The notes: generated by a model from the letters alone, not told the origin. A DNA stretch of 64,000 nucleotides from Ailanthus altissimus (GCA_946807835.1 OX327697.1:12087001-12151000), one strand, 5' to 3'. Shown: positions 1 to 11,810, counted from the first letter of the stretch. A program made the numbers and translations.

Positions 1-166
1 TTTGCATTTTAGTCCCTGTTTTCGCTCCTTTTGCGTTCTTTCTTTAAATTTCGTTTAAGTCCCTATAAATAACAATAATGCACATAAATAGCCATCTATG
101 CTCATAAAATCATAAAATATCAATAATAAAAACATGAGAAAATATATGACAAATTTGCCCTTATCA
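1..166 (-). repeat. End of an unrelated LTR inserted in the 3' LTR of element F
   Basis: This stretch does not match the corresponding part of the other F LTR (around 10483-10636). Homology to that LTR begins only at 167. Read on the minus strand it starts TGATAAGGGC, and on the plus strand it ends in CA at 165-166, as an LTR terminus would. The best reading is the terminus of another minus-strand LTR retrotransposon or solo LTR that landed inside the F 3' LTR; GGCGC (167-171) would be one side of its target duplication. The other end is outside the window. A rearranged F LTR is the alternative. Confidence 0.5.
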
Positions 167-378
167 GGCGCCCAGCCACATGTTGCACTGCTTTTGTCTT
201 TTGAGCACATCTCGCTCGTTTCTTGCCCGAATCGCCTCCCGTTTGATCCTATGTATCACATTTTCCCTCATGCTCCTATTTAAGATTAAAAACAAAAATA
301 AATAGTCAAATATTAATAGTTTAAAATAAAATACCCAAGTTAAAGTGCTAAAATACTATTACCATTATGCTTTTATCA
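167..378 (-). repeat. 3' LTR of element F (partial)
   Basis: Aligns closely to the end of the right LTR: the block with CCAGCCACATG near 174-184 and the run up to TTATCA at 373-378 correspond to about 10652-10860. In element orientation it starts TGATAA. Relative to the right LTR it lacks a short GC-rich segment next to the junction at 167. The rest of this LTR is beyond the inserted foreign LTR and outside the window. Confidence 0.8.
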
Positions 379-393
379 AATACCTCCAAACTT
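379..393 (-). other. Polypurine tract of element F
   Basis: Directly inside the 3' LTR. On the minus strand it reads AAGTTTGGAGGTATT just before the LTR start TGATAA. The position and purine content fit the plus-strand primer of reverse transcription. The GGAGG core is preserved. Confidence 0.65.
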
Positions 394-1682
394 AAGACTT
401 TTGCTCATCCTTAAGCAAAATAAGAACAAAATAACAAGGAGAAACACAAATATATAAAAGCAATCTCTTAACATCCCTTGAACCATGAATTGCACGAGTC
501 AATAAAAAATTTGTAAAGTTGTCTCAAAGAGTGAATTACACTTATAAAATCTTTAGACTAAAAAATTATTCATGCTCATTCTATACTCTAATCATCATGC
601 TTATATCTACCCTATAACCATTCACTTGAAAGTGTGTGTCGAGCTATTTATTTTCACATCAATTGTATTTTTTGAACATCTTATTTTTCAAAGAAAGATC
701 AAGATAAAATCAATTATCCATAAGCTTGTTTTTCATAGCAATCTCCACTAATGTAGAACAAGTATATAATAAGAGATTAAATAGAACTTTGATTAGCTTG
801 TAATTAGAGGCTTGGGCTAGGGAGTGAAAATTCAGAAAATATTTAAGTTCAAATTACACTATAACCATAACCCCCTTGTCTAAGGATCAATTTTGTTCTT
901 TCTTTCTTTAGTCTACTCCCCCAAACTTATTTTCCTTGAACCTATCTTTTCAATAATTCTATTGTTCTCTATTGTATTTCTAGGATTTTTTTTGGCATCA
1001 AACTTCTTCAATTCTTCTCAATGAGATTTAATTCTTCTAACTAAATAAGAACAATTCCATAGATGCCTCTTCTTTTTACCTATAACTTTGACTCACTTCA
1101 TAACCCTTATAACAAGATGTTATGTATCATAGTGCGAAGGGTATTTATGACGGATACAAGAATTAATTGGTTATAGGCTTCTAAAGTGGGTTTGAAAAAA
1201 AAATAGAATATAAACATCAGGCTCAAAAAGGGTGACTAAGGACAAAAAAAATATAATTAAAGGTTGGCTAGAAATGTCCAATCGATTCAAATATGGCCTA
1301 TAATCATATCCTTTACTATAATGTCCTAGGATTTTGCCTCGAAAGCTAATAAAATAATTTTTAGATATTATACGACCTTAACTACCTCATTTGTATAAAT
1401 AAGTATATTCTACTTTACAACTGTTGAACTAGAGATTTTATAGCCTTTCTTCAACTCCACTTTTCATCATCGACTACAAATGCTTTCGACCCAAATAAAT
1501 GATAATAAAAGAAAATAAACTACTTCTAAAAAAACAAATAAAATAGGGAATAAATGAACAAAGCATAGAAGAAAATTAAAAACTAAGAAGTGTTTCCCCT
1601 GCCCTTACGCTTAAAATAAGCCATGTACCTATGGCAACAATAAAATAACAAAGTTGGAAAAATTCCCGATTTTTGTGAAGCT
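394..1682. other. Non-coding 3' region of element F
   Basis: About 1.3 kb between the extra ORF and the polypurine tract. AT-rich with no sustained frame on either strand and no recognisable domain. Long untranslated stretches on the 3' side of the extra ORF are common in Athila-like elements. Nothing else is seen here. Confidence 0.5.
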
Positions 1683-2772
1683 TTAGTTGTCCCCTCCGTC
1701 TTTATCTTCACTCTCTGCTTCGTCTTCTGTTTCTTCATCATCTCCTATATCATCTACAGCTGGAGGCTCTGAATAGGCCAGAATGTTTAGCAGGTGATGT
1801 GTATCTATTCCAAAGTGGGTTAGGACAATGAGAAAAACCTGGTATTGATATGCTGCATATGATGCAGTCCACCACTGGTGCGCGGAGAAGGCGTTTTCTA
1901 ATCTTATTAGTCTTTGATGCATGGTCAATTGTGTTGTTGGTCTTTGTTGCAGAGGTGGTCGGGGAGCGGGGTCGTGGGCTGAACCATTAATTATTATGGC
2001 AATTTTGCTATTGTCCAAGACGTGTGCTGAGGGAAGCACTTCTTCTAATGATGTCCACTCGACTCTAGCTTTAGCGCAGAGTGCTATAATTAGCGAACGG
2101 TAGTAGATGCTTTACTTTGAACGATCGAGGTCAAAAAGAATTGTGTCTGTGATCACCTTGCCAATATTGATTCTCCTCCCTGTAAGAATGGCTTACAGAA
2201 AAAGAGCTCTCTTTGCTGTTATCGTGCTCATGTGACTTACTAGCATTAACCTGGCAGCTATAAAATAGTGTCATACTTTGAATTCTTTGCACATGTAGCG
2301 TGTGAAAAAAGTGATCGGTGTACTTCTAGACATTATCCATTGAGCATCTGCGATGGCCAAGTAGCAAATGACGGCTTCATAATCTGCATTTTGGTAGAGC
2401 TCTAATAGTCATCTCTTTGTATGTTAGGTACCCTAAATATCTATTGATGGCCTCATTGTGGATGTGAACAGTTCTGCCCCTGATTTGTACTTTCCTATAG
2501 TTGTGCTCTTTGCCATTAGCATAGAATTCTCTGACTATTGAAATGACTGGACCATCCAATTGTGTGCACAATCGTCCTCAACCCTTGTCTGCAATAATTC
2601 TTAAGATTCTTGGATAGCCCCCTCCTGTGATGTCAGAGCCTATTTCAGGAATGATTGTGTGTTTGACTATGAACGAGTGATATAAGTATGAGGCTTATTT
2701 GGAAACAAACTTGTTAGTATTGTAGCCTGTAGAAGACGATGCAATTGACTTTTTTTATTTCTTAAGTGCCAT
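1683..2772 (-). pseudogene. Extra ORF of Athila-like element F ('putative plant transposon protein' type)
   Basis: Starts at an ATG (2772-2770), followed by a lysine-rich stretch broken by early stops. It then holds a segment around 2700-2380 with the FVSKxAS, VREFYANGK and INRYLGYL motifs that I associate with the 'putative plant transposon protein' domain found in many Athila-like elements. The frame shifts between 2377 and 2039. The final part (2039-1683) ends in a strongly acidic tail rich in Asp and Glu (DDIGDDEETEDEAES). The full span would encode about 360 residues. It sits after pol, the position where some Athila elements carry an env-like gene, but I see no signal peptide or clear membrane segment. 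The function of this protein family is unknown. At least three stops and a frameshift make it a pseudogene. Confidence 0.7.
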
Positions 2773-3909
2773 TGAATACCTGTAACAACAATATTGAGCA
2801 CTCTGAATATTGATAGTAATTGCCTCTCAAACATTGCAATATCAAATCATATATGTGTGCCACTTATTACTTTTTTTAGCTCGAAATCACTATCGTACTC
2901 ATATGCACACGTCCATTCTCTCATCATACATTACCAATATCCATTACAACATATCACTCCCCACTTGTGACTGTAATATGGCATCACTACATATATATAG
3001 GCAGTAATAATGTAGTAATATTGCATTATTTAACCACTTACCTAATTTTTTTTTTTTTGTTCATAGAAACATTCTAATAAGAATATTATGCTTTATGCTA
3101 AAAGTTACAATATGTAGCTATGATTGCTAGTAGAGAACTTCAAGTATAACCTATTAGACATCAATCAACTCACCAATTTATGCATTTCTTCACAAGCATT
3201 CATGGAATTTTTTTTTGGAATAATTAATCAATGCATAATAATCATAGTATATCAAGTAAACACACTAATAATGCAATGAAACCATATAATAAAGAGAAGC
3301 AATAAGAAAGACAATTAGTAAATAGAGAAATTTGTACCTTGGAGTAGTGAATGCTAGTGTAGAGAATGATTTAGAGTTGTGATGAATGTGAATTATTGGA
3401 TGAATTGTGTGTGCTAATGTGGTGTTAATCAAGTGGGTAATGAATTTTAGTCTAAATGGTGTGTGTGGGTGTTGTTAATTTGAGTGTAAGATGAAGGATG
3501 GGTGGTGAGAGATTGAGAGGATGAAAGTTAGGGTTTATATGGTTTTTGAGAGAAAGAGGATGAAGATATAAAGAAAAAACCGGGGAAAAGTAATAAAAAC
3601 TTCTCCCGTGTGAGCGTTGCGGTGCTTACAAATTGTGCCTAAGTACTAATGCTGCGACGTTGGATATCCAGCGCCGTGGTGCTAGTTTTTGTTTTGGGCG
3701 CCATGACGCCTACAAACCTTTTTTTTAAAAAAAAGCTGCAGCTTAAAAAGAATAAAAAAATACTCATGAAAGAAAAGAAAAAAAATGAAGTGATTAAGGA
3801 GAAAAGAAAATAACACTAAAAGAAATTAATTAAAATGAAAGGATACAAGACTTGGGTTGCCTCCCAAGAAGTGCTTGGTTTAACATCTACGACTTGACCT
3901 GGTGTGCAA
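2773..3909. other. Spacer between pol and the extra ORF of F, with a GC-rich island
   Basis: No coding domain. 3300-3560 is purine-rich on the plus strand. 3600-3715 is a conspicuous GC-rich island with repeated GCG and GCGCC steps (for example GCGCCGTGGTGCT near 3670), standing out from the AT-rich surroundings. Similar islands occur in the F LTR and in element G. The segment GTTGCCTCCCAAGAAG near 3857-3872 is the complement of a motif often seen just after pol in Athila-like elements. Confidence 0.5.
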
Positions 3910-5110
3910 TTACTTGTGATCCATCATATCAACATTGACTTTCTGCCGATCTATATATCCTCTATGATAATTCTTGAGGCGCTGGCCATTGACTGTAAAT
4001 GAAGCTTGATTATTTGGATCTTTAATTTTAACCGCTACATTTGGGTATCTTCTTATAATTTAAAATGGGCCAAACCATTGAGACTTGAGCTTTCCAGGAA
4101 ATAACTTCAGATGTAAATTGTAGAGTAGCACTAGTTGTCCTTTTTCAAATGAACGCTAAAGTATCTACAGTCTTTAAGAGTGAAAGAAACAGGTATTCAT
4201 AAGCAAGAGGTCTTGGGACGACAGCTCAAAATTGCACATTTAGCTTTGTCTGCCAGACCCTTAGTTTCAAGCAGCAAAGGGGGAAGGAGGCCTATCGAAG
4301 TCATCTTATCATGCCATCATTTCGTCTTTTCCTTGTAAATCTTAGCATTCTCATATGCTTGTAGACCAAATACATCCATGGCGTTTAGTTGAAGTAAGTG
4401 TTTCTCACCTATGGCTTGGAGATCGAAGTTAAAGGCTTTAATGGCCCAATACGCTTTGTGTTCCAACTCCAAAGGTAGGTGACAAGCTTTTCCAAAGATC
4501 AAACAAAATTAAGACATACTAATTGGGGTTTTATAAGTAGTACGATACTCCCATAAAGCATCATCCAAGTGTAATGTCCAATCTTTACGGTTTGGTTTCA
4601 CCATCTTCTCCAGAATGCGTTTTATTTGCCAATTGGAGACTTCAAATTGTTCACTTGTTTAAGGATGATATGCAATAGCCGTATTGTGCTTGACCCCGTA
4701 TTTTAGCAAGAGGGTTGAAAAATATTTATTGTAGAAATGTGAGCCCTCATCACCTATAATTGCTCCCGGGGTTCCATATCCCCTGAATATGTTCTTTTGA
4801 AGAAACTTAATCACTGTCCACGCCTTATTTGTTGGTAACACTGCTACCTCTACCCATTTTGAAACATAATCCACAACTACAAGTATATATTTATTGTTAT
4901 GAGATGGTGGAAATAGTCCCATAAAGTCTATTCCCCAAACGTCAAAGATTTCAACCTCCAGAATGTTCTACTGCGGCATTTCATGTCTTTTGGAGATGTT
5001 CCCAGTCTGTTGACATTGATCACACCATTAGCTACTATTTTGTCGCCTACAAAATGTCCCCCATAACTGAATGTATGACAATGGTGTAAGATGTCTTGAG
5101 TTTCTTCTTT
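3910..5110 (-). pseudogene. Integrase of element F
   Basis: C-terminal part of pol; it would insert the cDNA into the host chromosome. An N-terminal zinc-binding remnant reads CDQCQQTG near 5020-4995. The catalytic core (4922-4659) shows the first Asp in VVVDYVSKW and the second in IIGDEGSHF. The C-terminal region (4502-4317) contains [18 protein letters not shown], characteristic of Athila/Tat-type integrases. It continues through VNGQRLKNYHRGY to a stop at 3912-3910. Several in-frame stops and frame changes interrupt it. No chromodomain is visible, consistent with the non-chromovirus branch. Confidence 0.85.
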
Positions 5111-5194
5111 AGGGACACATCTTCAAAGGATTTAGTCTACACATGATCTGTAAAGGAATGACTCATCCCAGAAATAGAATCTTGTGTCATGGAC

Positions 5195-5755
5195 GAACTT
5201 CTTTTTTTGCTGAAAAGTCAAATTAGGAGGTGTTAGGCCGAAAACTAAATAATTGACAATATCAGTATACCAGAGGATCTCATGATGTTGTGTTACAAGA
5301 AGTTATTTATCCGAAAATGTTTCATTGATTTGGATATTCTCTTAGTATTGATTTGATGCTTTCAAATAAGAGAGATGATCTGTAACTTGGTTTTCAACTT
5401 CTTTTCTATCTTTGATCTCTAGATAAAATTCTTGCAGTAGGAGAATCCATCAAATAAGCCTCGATTTAACATCTTTCTTGTTGATAAGGTACTTGATTGC
5501 TAAGTGATCAGTGAAGACTATGACCTTGACAGCAATAAGGTAAGCACGGAACTTGTTAAAAGAAAAAAACTATTACAAGAAGCTATTTTTTTCTATGGTA
5601 GTGTAATTGGACTGCGCATCATTGAGAGTCTTGCTTGCATAGTATATCATGTGAAACACTTTCTCTCGGCGTTGTCCTAGTACAGCCCCTATAACAAAAT
5701 CACTTACATCACACATCACTTCAAAGCGTAAGTCTCAATCTGGAGCTATATGATC
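5195..5755 (-). pseudogene. RNase H domain of element F pol
   Basis: Lies between RT and integrase in pol order and would degrade the RNA strand of the RNA-DNA hybrid. On the minus strand the segment MCDVSDFVIGAVLGQ (about 5735-5690) carries the first catalytic Asp. TTIEKN (near 5600) carries the Glu, and VFTDHLAIKYL (near 5510) carries the next Asp. At least two stops lie between these motifs. Family membership is clear from the order and spacing of the motifs. Confidence 0.75.
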
Positions 5756-6760
5756 GGTGCAGTGGTAAGCTTCTTCTTCAATAGTTCAAAAGCTTCAAGA
5801 CATGCATCATCGAAATGAAACTGCACCTCTTTCTTTAGTAAGTTGTATAAGGGTTTGGAGATCTTAGAGAAATCCTTTATAAATCTTCGATAAAATCTGG
5901 CATGATTAAGATAGCTCTGCACTCCTTTCACATTAGTCAGTGGTGGCACCTTCTTGATGGTTTCTATCTTTGCTCTATCAACTTCAATACCATGAGCAGA
6001 AATTTTATGGCCTAAGACTATGCCTTCTTTGACCATAAAGTTGTACTTTTTCCAATTGAACACGAAATTGGTATCTTTACATCGTTTGAGCACAAATGCT
6101 AGATTATCAAGGCATTGATAAAATGAATTGTTGAAAACAAAGTTGTCCATAAATACCTCCATGAAATGCTCTATAATATCCAAAAATATGGCCATCATAC
6201 AGCGCTGAAAAGTGGCTAGATCATTGTATAGTTTGAATGGCATCCTCCGGAAGGCAAATGTACCATATGGGCAAGTGAAGTGGTCTTTTCTTGATCTTCA
6301 GTAGCAATTGCAATCTGATTATAGTTGGAATATCCATCCAAGAAGTAATAATAATCATGTTCGGCTAATCTATCCAGCATTTGATCGATGAAGGGTAAGG
6401 GAAAATGATCTTTGCCGGTGGCTTTATTTAGCTTCCGGTAGTCCATATACATATCCTTCAACCCGTGACAGTCCTAGTGGGGATTAAATCATTGTTCTTA
6501 TTTGCCACTATTGTGATTCCTCCTTTCTTTGGTACACATTACACCAGACTTACCCATGAGCTATTAGAAATGGGGTAGATAATCCCTGCATCTAGCCACT
6601 TAATAATCTCCTTCTTTACTACATCTTTCATTATCGGATTTAAGCGTATTTTCTGCTCTATTATAGCATTGTGCCATTCCTCTAATAGAATTTTATGCAT
6701 GCAAAATGAGGGACTAATTTCTTTGATGTCAGCAATTGTCCATCCTATAGCTCTCTTATG
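5746..6760 (-). pseudogene. Reverse transcriptase of element F, catalytic motif altered
   Basis: Reads VPKKGGITIV and IPTRTVTG (6540-6465), then the MDYRKLN and DHFPLPFIDQMLDRL blocks (6461-6380), then the fingers and palm. After a frame break at 6240 it resumes with FKLYNDLATFQRCM and the active-site strand FMDNFVF (about 6155-6135). Ty3/gypsy RTs normally have (Y/F)xDD here. The second Asp is Asn, which should abolish polymerisation. The thumb follows with LGHKISAHGIEVDRAKIE and KPLYNLLKKEVQF down to 5746. The split of the ORF at 6216-6243 is a frameshift. Confidence 0.85.
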
Positions 6761-6889
6761 ACTCTTAAGACCCTCAACAATTTTTCTACCTGTGATTCAT
6801 CAAGTTGTACAGAAACTATGACTTGTAAAGTAGAAGATTCTCTAAGAAATGCATACCTTAAGTGACTCGGTAGTAGTTTTAACTTTAAT

Positions 6890-8392
6890 TTTAGGAGGTT
6901 CTTCAATAGAAGGCTTAATATGAGTTTACAAGCCTTCTGGTCTATCTAGAGGTTCAACTCTCATCTTGAATCTTTCAAATCTTGGAGAAAGGCTTAAAGT
7001 TTATAGATACTCTCGACCTTCATTTCTCTCTACCTTAACTCCATTTACCACAATAGCTTTTAGAGAATCTTCATTGCTATTTTTTTTGAAAATATCCTAT
7101 ACTTCCCTGTTAATAACATCAATGCTCATACATTCCTCTTCCTCACTTGGCCCTTTCATGGCTTTGAAAACATTGAATGTTGCTTCTTCATTTTACACCT
7201 TTATAGTTAATTCCCCTTTTTGAACATCAATAAGGATTCTTCCTATGGCTAAGAATGGTCTTGCTAATATGATGGGTACCTCACGATCCTCCTCCATATC
7301 CAACACTATAAAGTTTACCGAAAAGATGAACTTGTCAACCTTTACCAAAACATCTTCTATAATGCCCCTTGGATACGTAAGTGAACTGTCAACAATTTAT
7401 AAGGTGACATTAGTAGGTTTAGTCTCCCTCAAACCTTACTTATTGTAGATGGATAATGGCATTAGGTTGATGCTGGTGCCTAAATCACATAATGCTCTGC
7501 CAAAGAATTTCTCCCCGATAGTACATGGAATAGTTAAACTGCCTGGATCTTTCAATTTTGGTGGCAATTTCTTTTGCAAAATTACGCTACATTCTTTGGT
7601 GAGTTCCATGGTTTTATACTCGGCTAATCTCATTTTATTTGATAGAATGTCCTTCATAAACTTTACATAACTTTACATTTTTTCCAAAGCATCCGCAAAA
7701 GGTATGTTAATATGGAGTTTCTTGAAGATATTTAAAAACTTTGAAAATTGTTTGTCCAACTTCTGTTTCTATAGCTTCTGAGGAAATGGTGGACGTGGAT
7801 GGGGAGGTTGAATTGCAAGTTTCTGTTAAGCTTTATTGGTTTGTGCTGCTGCACTTAAATTTTTCTACATTTCTTTACTGTTTTTTGCATTTTCCTATTA
7901 CTGAACATCATGTTCTGCAGTAAATTCTGCACTTTTCTGCATTTCTGTATTGTTTTCTTCATCACATTCTACACTTTTCTCCACTTCTGCACTGTTTGAC
8001 TGTAACTTTTTGCCACTGCTCAAAGAAACAGCTTTGTATTACTCCTTATCCCTTTTTAGATTAGCTTTGGTATTGCTTGGTAAAGTCCCTTGAGGTTGGT
8101 TATTTAGGGCTGCAGCAAGTTGCCCCATTTGAGTCTCTAGAGTTTTCAAAGATGTAGAAAGATTTTATAAGATAGCATCATTAGACTTCATATACTACAT
8201 AAAAATTTCTTCCAAGGTTGATTTCTTCTCTTATAAGGGATGAAATCCGGGTGGGTTAGGTTTAAGTTGCTGCCCTTGGTTGCTATCCCAAGAAAAATTA
8301 GGATGATTCCTCTACCCCGAATTATAATAGTTTGAATATAGGTTATTTTGCTGTCTATTATAGTTTCCCATATAGTTTACTAACTCCATGCA
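6890..8392 (-). pseudogene. Gag-pol linker and aspartic protease of element F
   Basis: The protease would cleave the polyprotein. The minus-strand ORF at 7657-7436 contains the block PPKLKDPGSLTIPCTIG and the active-site segment ALCDLGTSINLMPLSI. The D-L-G-T/A-S form, instead of D-S/T-G, is normal for Athila/Tat-like plant elements. After a stop it continues as VTL, YPRGIIEDVLVKVDKFIF and MEEDREVPIILARPFLA (about 7400-7240). Upstream (8392-7660) is a low-complexity linker with several stops, including LNNQPQGTLPSNTK and the conserved FLNIFKKLHINIPFADALE lead-in. Confidence 0.8.
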
Positions 8393-9328
8393 TTACCCAT
8401 TCATGTGATTATCACAACAGAAGTCACAAGTCGCATTTTGGGTCTTGATAGCATTCATAGAATCAAATCCCTTAGTTAAAATGTTGATCTGCGTAGCCAA
8501 TGCATTGAATGTATCAATCTCATAAACTCTAGCAACCTTTCTTAGTGTAACTCTTTCAGCAGACCATTGATGACTATTTGATGCCATCTCTTCGAATAAC
8601 TCATATGTTTCATTTATGGACTTGTTCGTTAGAGCTCCTCCAGCAGTGGTATCAACAATTGTCCTTAAATGACCTACTAGCCCATTGTAGAACGTCTAGA
8701 CTAATAACCATTTAGAAACTCCATGATAAGGACACTTCCTCAACATGTCCTTGAATCGCTCTCATGCCTTATATAATGACTCACCTTTAATCTGCACAAA
8801 TGAGGTGATGTCATTCCTCATCTTAGTTATCTTAGCAGGTGGGAAAAACTTTGCTAAGTCATCCCACATTGATATGGATCCTGAAGGTAATGACATCAAC
8901 CAGTTCTTGGCTTTGTCCCTCAATGAGAAAGGAAATAGTCACAACCTAATGGCATCATCTGAGACTCCATTAAACTTGAATGTATCGCAAATCTTCAAGA
9001 AATTCATGATATGCATGTTAGGATCATCATTGGGAGCTCCACTAAATTACACAGATTCCTTAAGCATCTTAACAGTACTTGGCTTGATCTCAAAGTTATT
9101 TGCATTAACAGTGGGGCACCGAATTCTAGACTGAATGCCTTCTGTTGTAGGAACAACATAATCCCTCAACGATCTTTGCAGATTCATAAGCTCAAACACT
9201 AGATTATTGATATTGTCATGATTCTCTACTATATTTCTGTTTTGATGTTGTTCACATCGAAGTCTCTGGGATGTTCTTTCAATCTCAGGATCAAAAGAAG
9301 TTAAATCTTTGCTCTTGATTCTTCACAT
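8393..9328 (-). pseudogene. Gag of element F
   Basis: Capsid/nucleocapsid protein. I place the start at the ATG at 9328-9326 because the frame then runs through DPEIERTSQRLR and the Retrotrans_gag domain: LSLRDKAKNWL (about 8960-8910), WDDLAKFFPP, ERFKDMLRKCPYHGV (8760-8710) and TFYNGLVG. It ends with a CX2CX3HX4C-like zinc knuckle at about 8440-8400 (CDFCCDNHMNG, stop, C). Only a handful of in-frame stops are present, among the fewest of any F domain. The opposite strand carries an accidental open frame at 8745-9134. Confidence 0.85.
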
Positions 9329-9458
9329 GAATTGTCAAAATAAAAAATAAAGATGGTAAGTAAAATTGAAAAAGAAAAAGAAAAGAAAATAAAATAAAAT
9401 CTAAAGTAAAAGTAAGATAGTATGGTATTAGTATCAATCTAATAATAGATAAAATAGT

Positions 9459-9475
9459 CATCGGCAACGGCGTCA
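9459..9475 (-). other. Primer binding site for tRNA-Asp (element F)
   Basis: The plus strand reads CATCGGCAACGGCGTCA, matching the 3' end of plant tRNA-Asp(GTC), CCCCGGCAACGGCGCCA, at 14 of 17 positions. All sit next to the inner edge of the right LTR, with 11 bases (9476-9486) between. tRNA-Asp priming is typical of Athila-like elements. This fixes the transcription direction as right to left. Confidence 0.85.
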
Positions 9476-9486
9476 AAAACTTAATA

Positions 9487-10860
9487 TGTGATTTAATATC
9501 CTAGCACAAGTGCACGCTTTCGTATCAAGTAATACAAGACTAAGTCTGTATTATTGATCCCATAGAGACTATTGTTTCTATTTCTTAAATCAATTACTAA
9601 ATTTACTCTATTTTACCTTTATCCAAAAAAATCTTTTGAGATAGAGTTTACTAACTATACTACTGCTGTCAAATTAAGCCTAATTAAATATCACAAGCAC
9701 TCAAAGATAAAATTCACTAGTTTGATAAGTAATCTAGGGTTTTGATGTATCCCCTAGTATTTTATTGAATTCTTTAACCTCTTAATTGTTCCCTTACTAC
9801 TAATTGATTGGCTAGACATTAGTTTCATTATCACACTCTAACAATTACTTATATGTTTATGGTAATTCGAATAAGATGCAACTCATTAAGAATAAGTCTA
9901 AATCAAACCATATATGCTACCTGGGTATATGTCTATCCTAGATGGAACTCATAGATGTTACCCTATAATTATGTATCAATCTACCATAGGCTAAACACAT
10001 GAATCCTTTTGTCAAAGTTATCATGGTTTCTAAACAATCAAAATAGTGATAAAGTATAATGAAAGCATTAAGCACAATTGCATTGAAACAATAATGGTAT
10101 ATAATAAGTTCACAACTAAGAGTTTAAAAGATTCAATTACATACTAGGTTCAATAATGTCTAATCGTAGATCAAAAGTATTTAGCTCATGATTACAACAA
10201 GAGTATCAAAGTAAAAATACAAAAATATCATGAACAAGATCATCTCTTAAGGTTAAGGAAGAAAATAACACAAGTGACGCCCTGAGTTATTTTTCTTCCT
10301 CTTGACTTGAATGCCCAAGAATTGGTTCTTCAATCTTCAATAAATTTACTTTAATCTCTTGAATTGGATGTGTATCAATTGTTTGCATTTTCCTCCTTGC
10401 CAAGTCTCTCATTTTTATCTTAAAAGAGTGTTTTTGTTGATATGAGAAACCCTAAGTGTGAGGAGCATCGAATCCCTCCTCTAATAGAAGTGTTGAGAAG
10501 GGTATTTATAGATCGCATGGGCGCTGCGGCACTGGGCATGAGCAACTTGAGATGGGTATTCCCTGACGGGCACCACGGCGTTGGCTGCTGAGCGCCGCAG
10601 TGCTAGCTGCTTAGCTCCACGGCGCTCAGTCACTGATCTGGGCGCTGCGGCACCCAGCCACATGCTGCGCTGCTTTCGTCTTTTGAGCGCATCTTGCTCA
10701 TTTCTTGCCCGAATCACCTCTCATTTGATCCTATGTGTCATATTTTCCCTCATGCACCTATTTAAGATTAAAAACATAAATAAATAGCTAAATATTAATA
10801 GTTTAAAATAAACTACCCAAATTAAAGTGCTAAAATACTATTACCATTATGCTATTATCA
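9487..10860 (-). repeat. 5' LTR of element F
   Basis: About 1.37 kb, bounded by TGTGATTT on the primer-site side and CA at 10859-10860. In element orientation it starts TGATAATAGC. The end segment (about 10640-10860) is shared with 167-378. It contains a GC-rich island (10515-10655) built from GCGCTGCGGC and GGCGCTC-type steps. Copia B sequence starts at 10861. Confidence 0.8.
10500..10511 (-). promoter_or_regulatory. TATA box candidate in the F 5' LTR
   Basis: On the minus strand CTATAAATACCC lies about 350 bases from the LTR start and upstream of a pyrimidine-rich leader, a normal position for an LTR core promoter. Transcription would run leftward into gag. Confidence 0.55.
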
Positions 10861-11810
10861 ATTTCTTCTGATGACGAAACTTTTCTTTGGTATCTTAGAT
10901 TAGGTTATATTAACCTACACAAGATATAACGACTAGTAAAGGATGAACCCTTAAATAGTTTAAAGATTGATACTTTACCACTTTAGGAATCTTGTTTAGA
11001 AGATAAATAACTAAAAGACTTTCTACTAGAAAATGCAATAGGGCCAAAAAACCTTTAGAAGTAGTACATTTGGATGTTTGTGGTCTGATTAATGTATAAG
11101 ACAGAGGAGGATAAGAATATTTTGTTACTTTTATTGGTGATTTTTCTTGTTATGGTTATATATATCTGATGCATAGAAAGTAAAAAATATTTGAAAAAGT
11201 TTAAAGAATTTTGAGTCAAATCCGAGAAACAACTCAATAAACCATTAAAAGCATTTTTATCTAATCGAGCAGGTGAATACTTTAATGCTAAATTTTGAGA
11301 TCACTTGAAAAAGGATGGCCCTATCCCATATCACTGCTCTGGGAACACCAGAACAAAATGGTGTTGTCGAAAGGAGAAATAAAATGTTACTAAACATTGT
11401 GAGATCCATGCTTAGTTTCTCATCATTACCCACTTCTTTTTGGAGATATGGATTATAAACAGCAATGTATATTCTTAACGTAGTACCATCTAAGTTAATC
11501 CTTAAAACACCCTTAAAGTTATGGAATGGTCGCAAGCCTTCTTTGTGAAACTTTTGTATATGGGGATGTTTAGAACACATGCTAAAGGAAAAGACTGATA
11601 AGTTGAAACCACGTTTAGAATTATGCCTATTTGTAGGCTAGTCCAAAGTGATCAGAGGTGGTTTCTTTCATAACTCTAAAGAAAATAAAGTATTTGTATT
11701 GACAAATGCTATTTTTATTGAGGATAATTATATAAGAGATCACATACCTTGCAGTAAAGTTGTTATAAGGAACTATTTTCCATTCTGATAAGGTTAAACC
11801 TCAACAACCA
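10861..11810 (+). pseudogene. Pre-integrase and integrase region of copia B
   Basis: The frame opens at the F boundary with DDETFLWYLRLGYINL, the gag-pre-integrase motif usually written W(H/Y)xRLGH. It continues with a core remnant near 11080-11180 (GDFSCYGYIYLMH). The G(V/T)xERxN-like zone near 11350-11390 is frameshifted. The post-core DKLKPRLELCLFVG and NKVFVLTNAIFIEDNY segments (11600-11740) fit the TNT1-like copia C-terminal extension. The expected Asp/Asp/Glu triad is not intact. Confidence 0.7.

Larger units (their letters stand above)
167..10860 (-). mobile_element. Athila-like Ty3/gypsy retrotransposon (element F), degenerate
   Basis: A near-complete minus-strand element. Its order, read right to left, is 5' LTR (10860-9487), tRNA-Asp primer site, gag, protease, RT, RNase H, integrase, an extra ORF, polypurine tract and 3' LTR (378-167, truncated by another insertion). 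The primer tRNA, the DLGTS-type protease, the pol order and the large post-pol ORF point to the Athila branch of Ty3/gypsy. The coding frames carry many stops and the RT catalytic pair is altered, so it is not autonomous. The coding sequence of copia element B begins at the base after the right LTR, so F probably inserted into B. The matching left flank is not in the window, so the target duplication cannot be checked. Confidence 0.85.

Noticed and set aside
1683..2772. Calling the extra ORF of F an envelope gene
   Set aside because: No signal peptide, no clear transmembrane segment and no cleavage motif. The visible motifs fit the plant transposon protein family of unknown function instead.
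8745..9134. A 129-codon plus-strand open frame
   Set aside because: It is the antisense shadow of the gag domain of element F. The minus strand shows clear Retrotrans_gag motifs in the same interval.
11257..11580. A 107-codon minus-strand frame in copia B
   Set aside because: It lies opposite the integrase remnant, and the plus strand carries the recognisable copia motifs. It has no similarity of its own.
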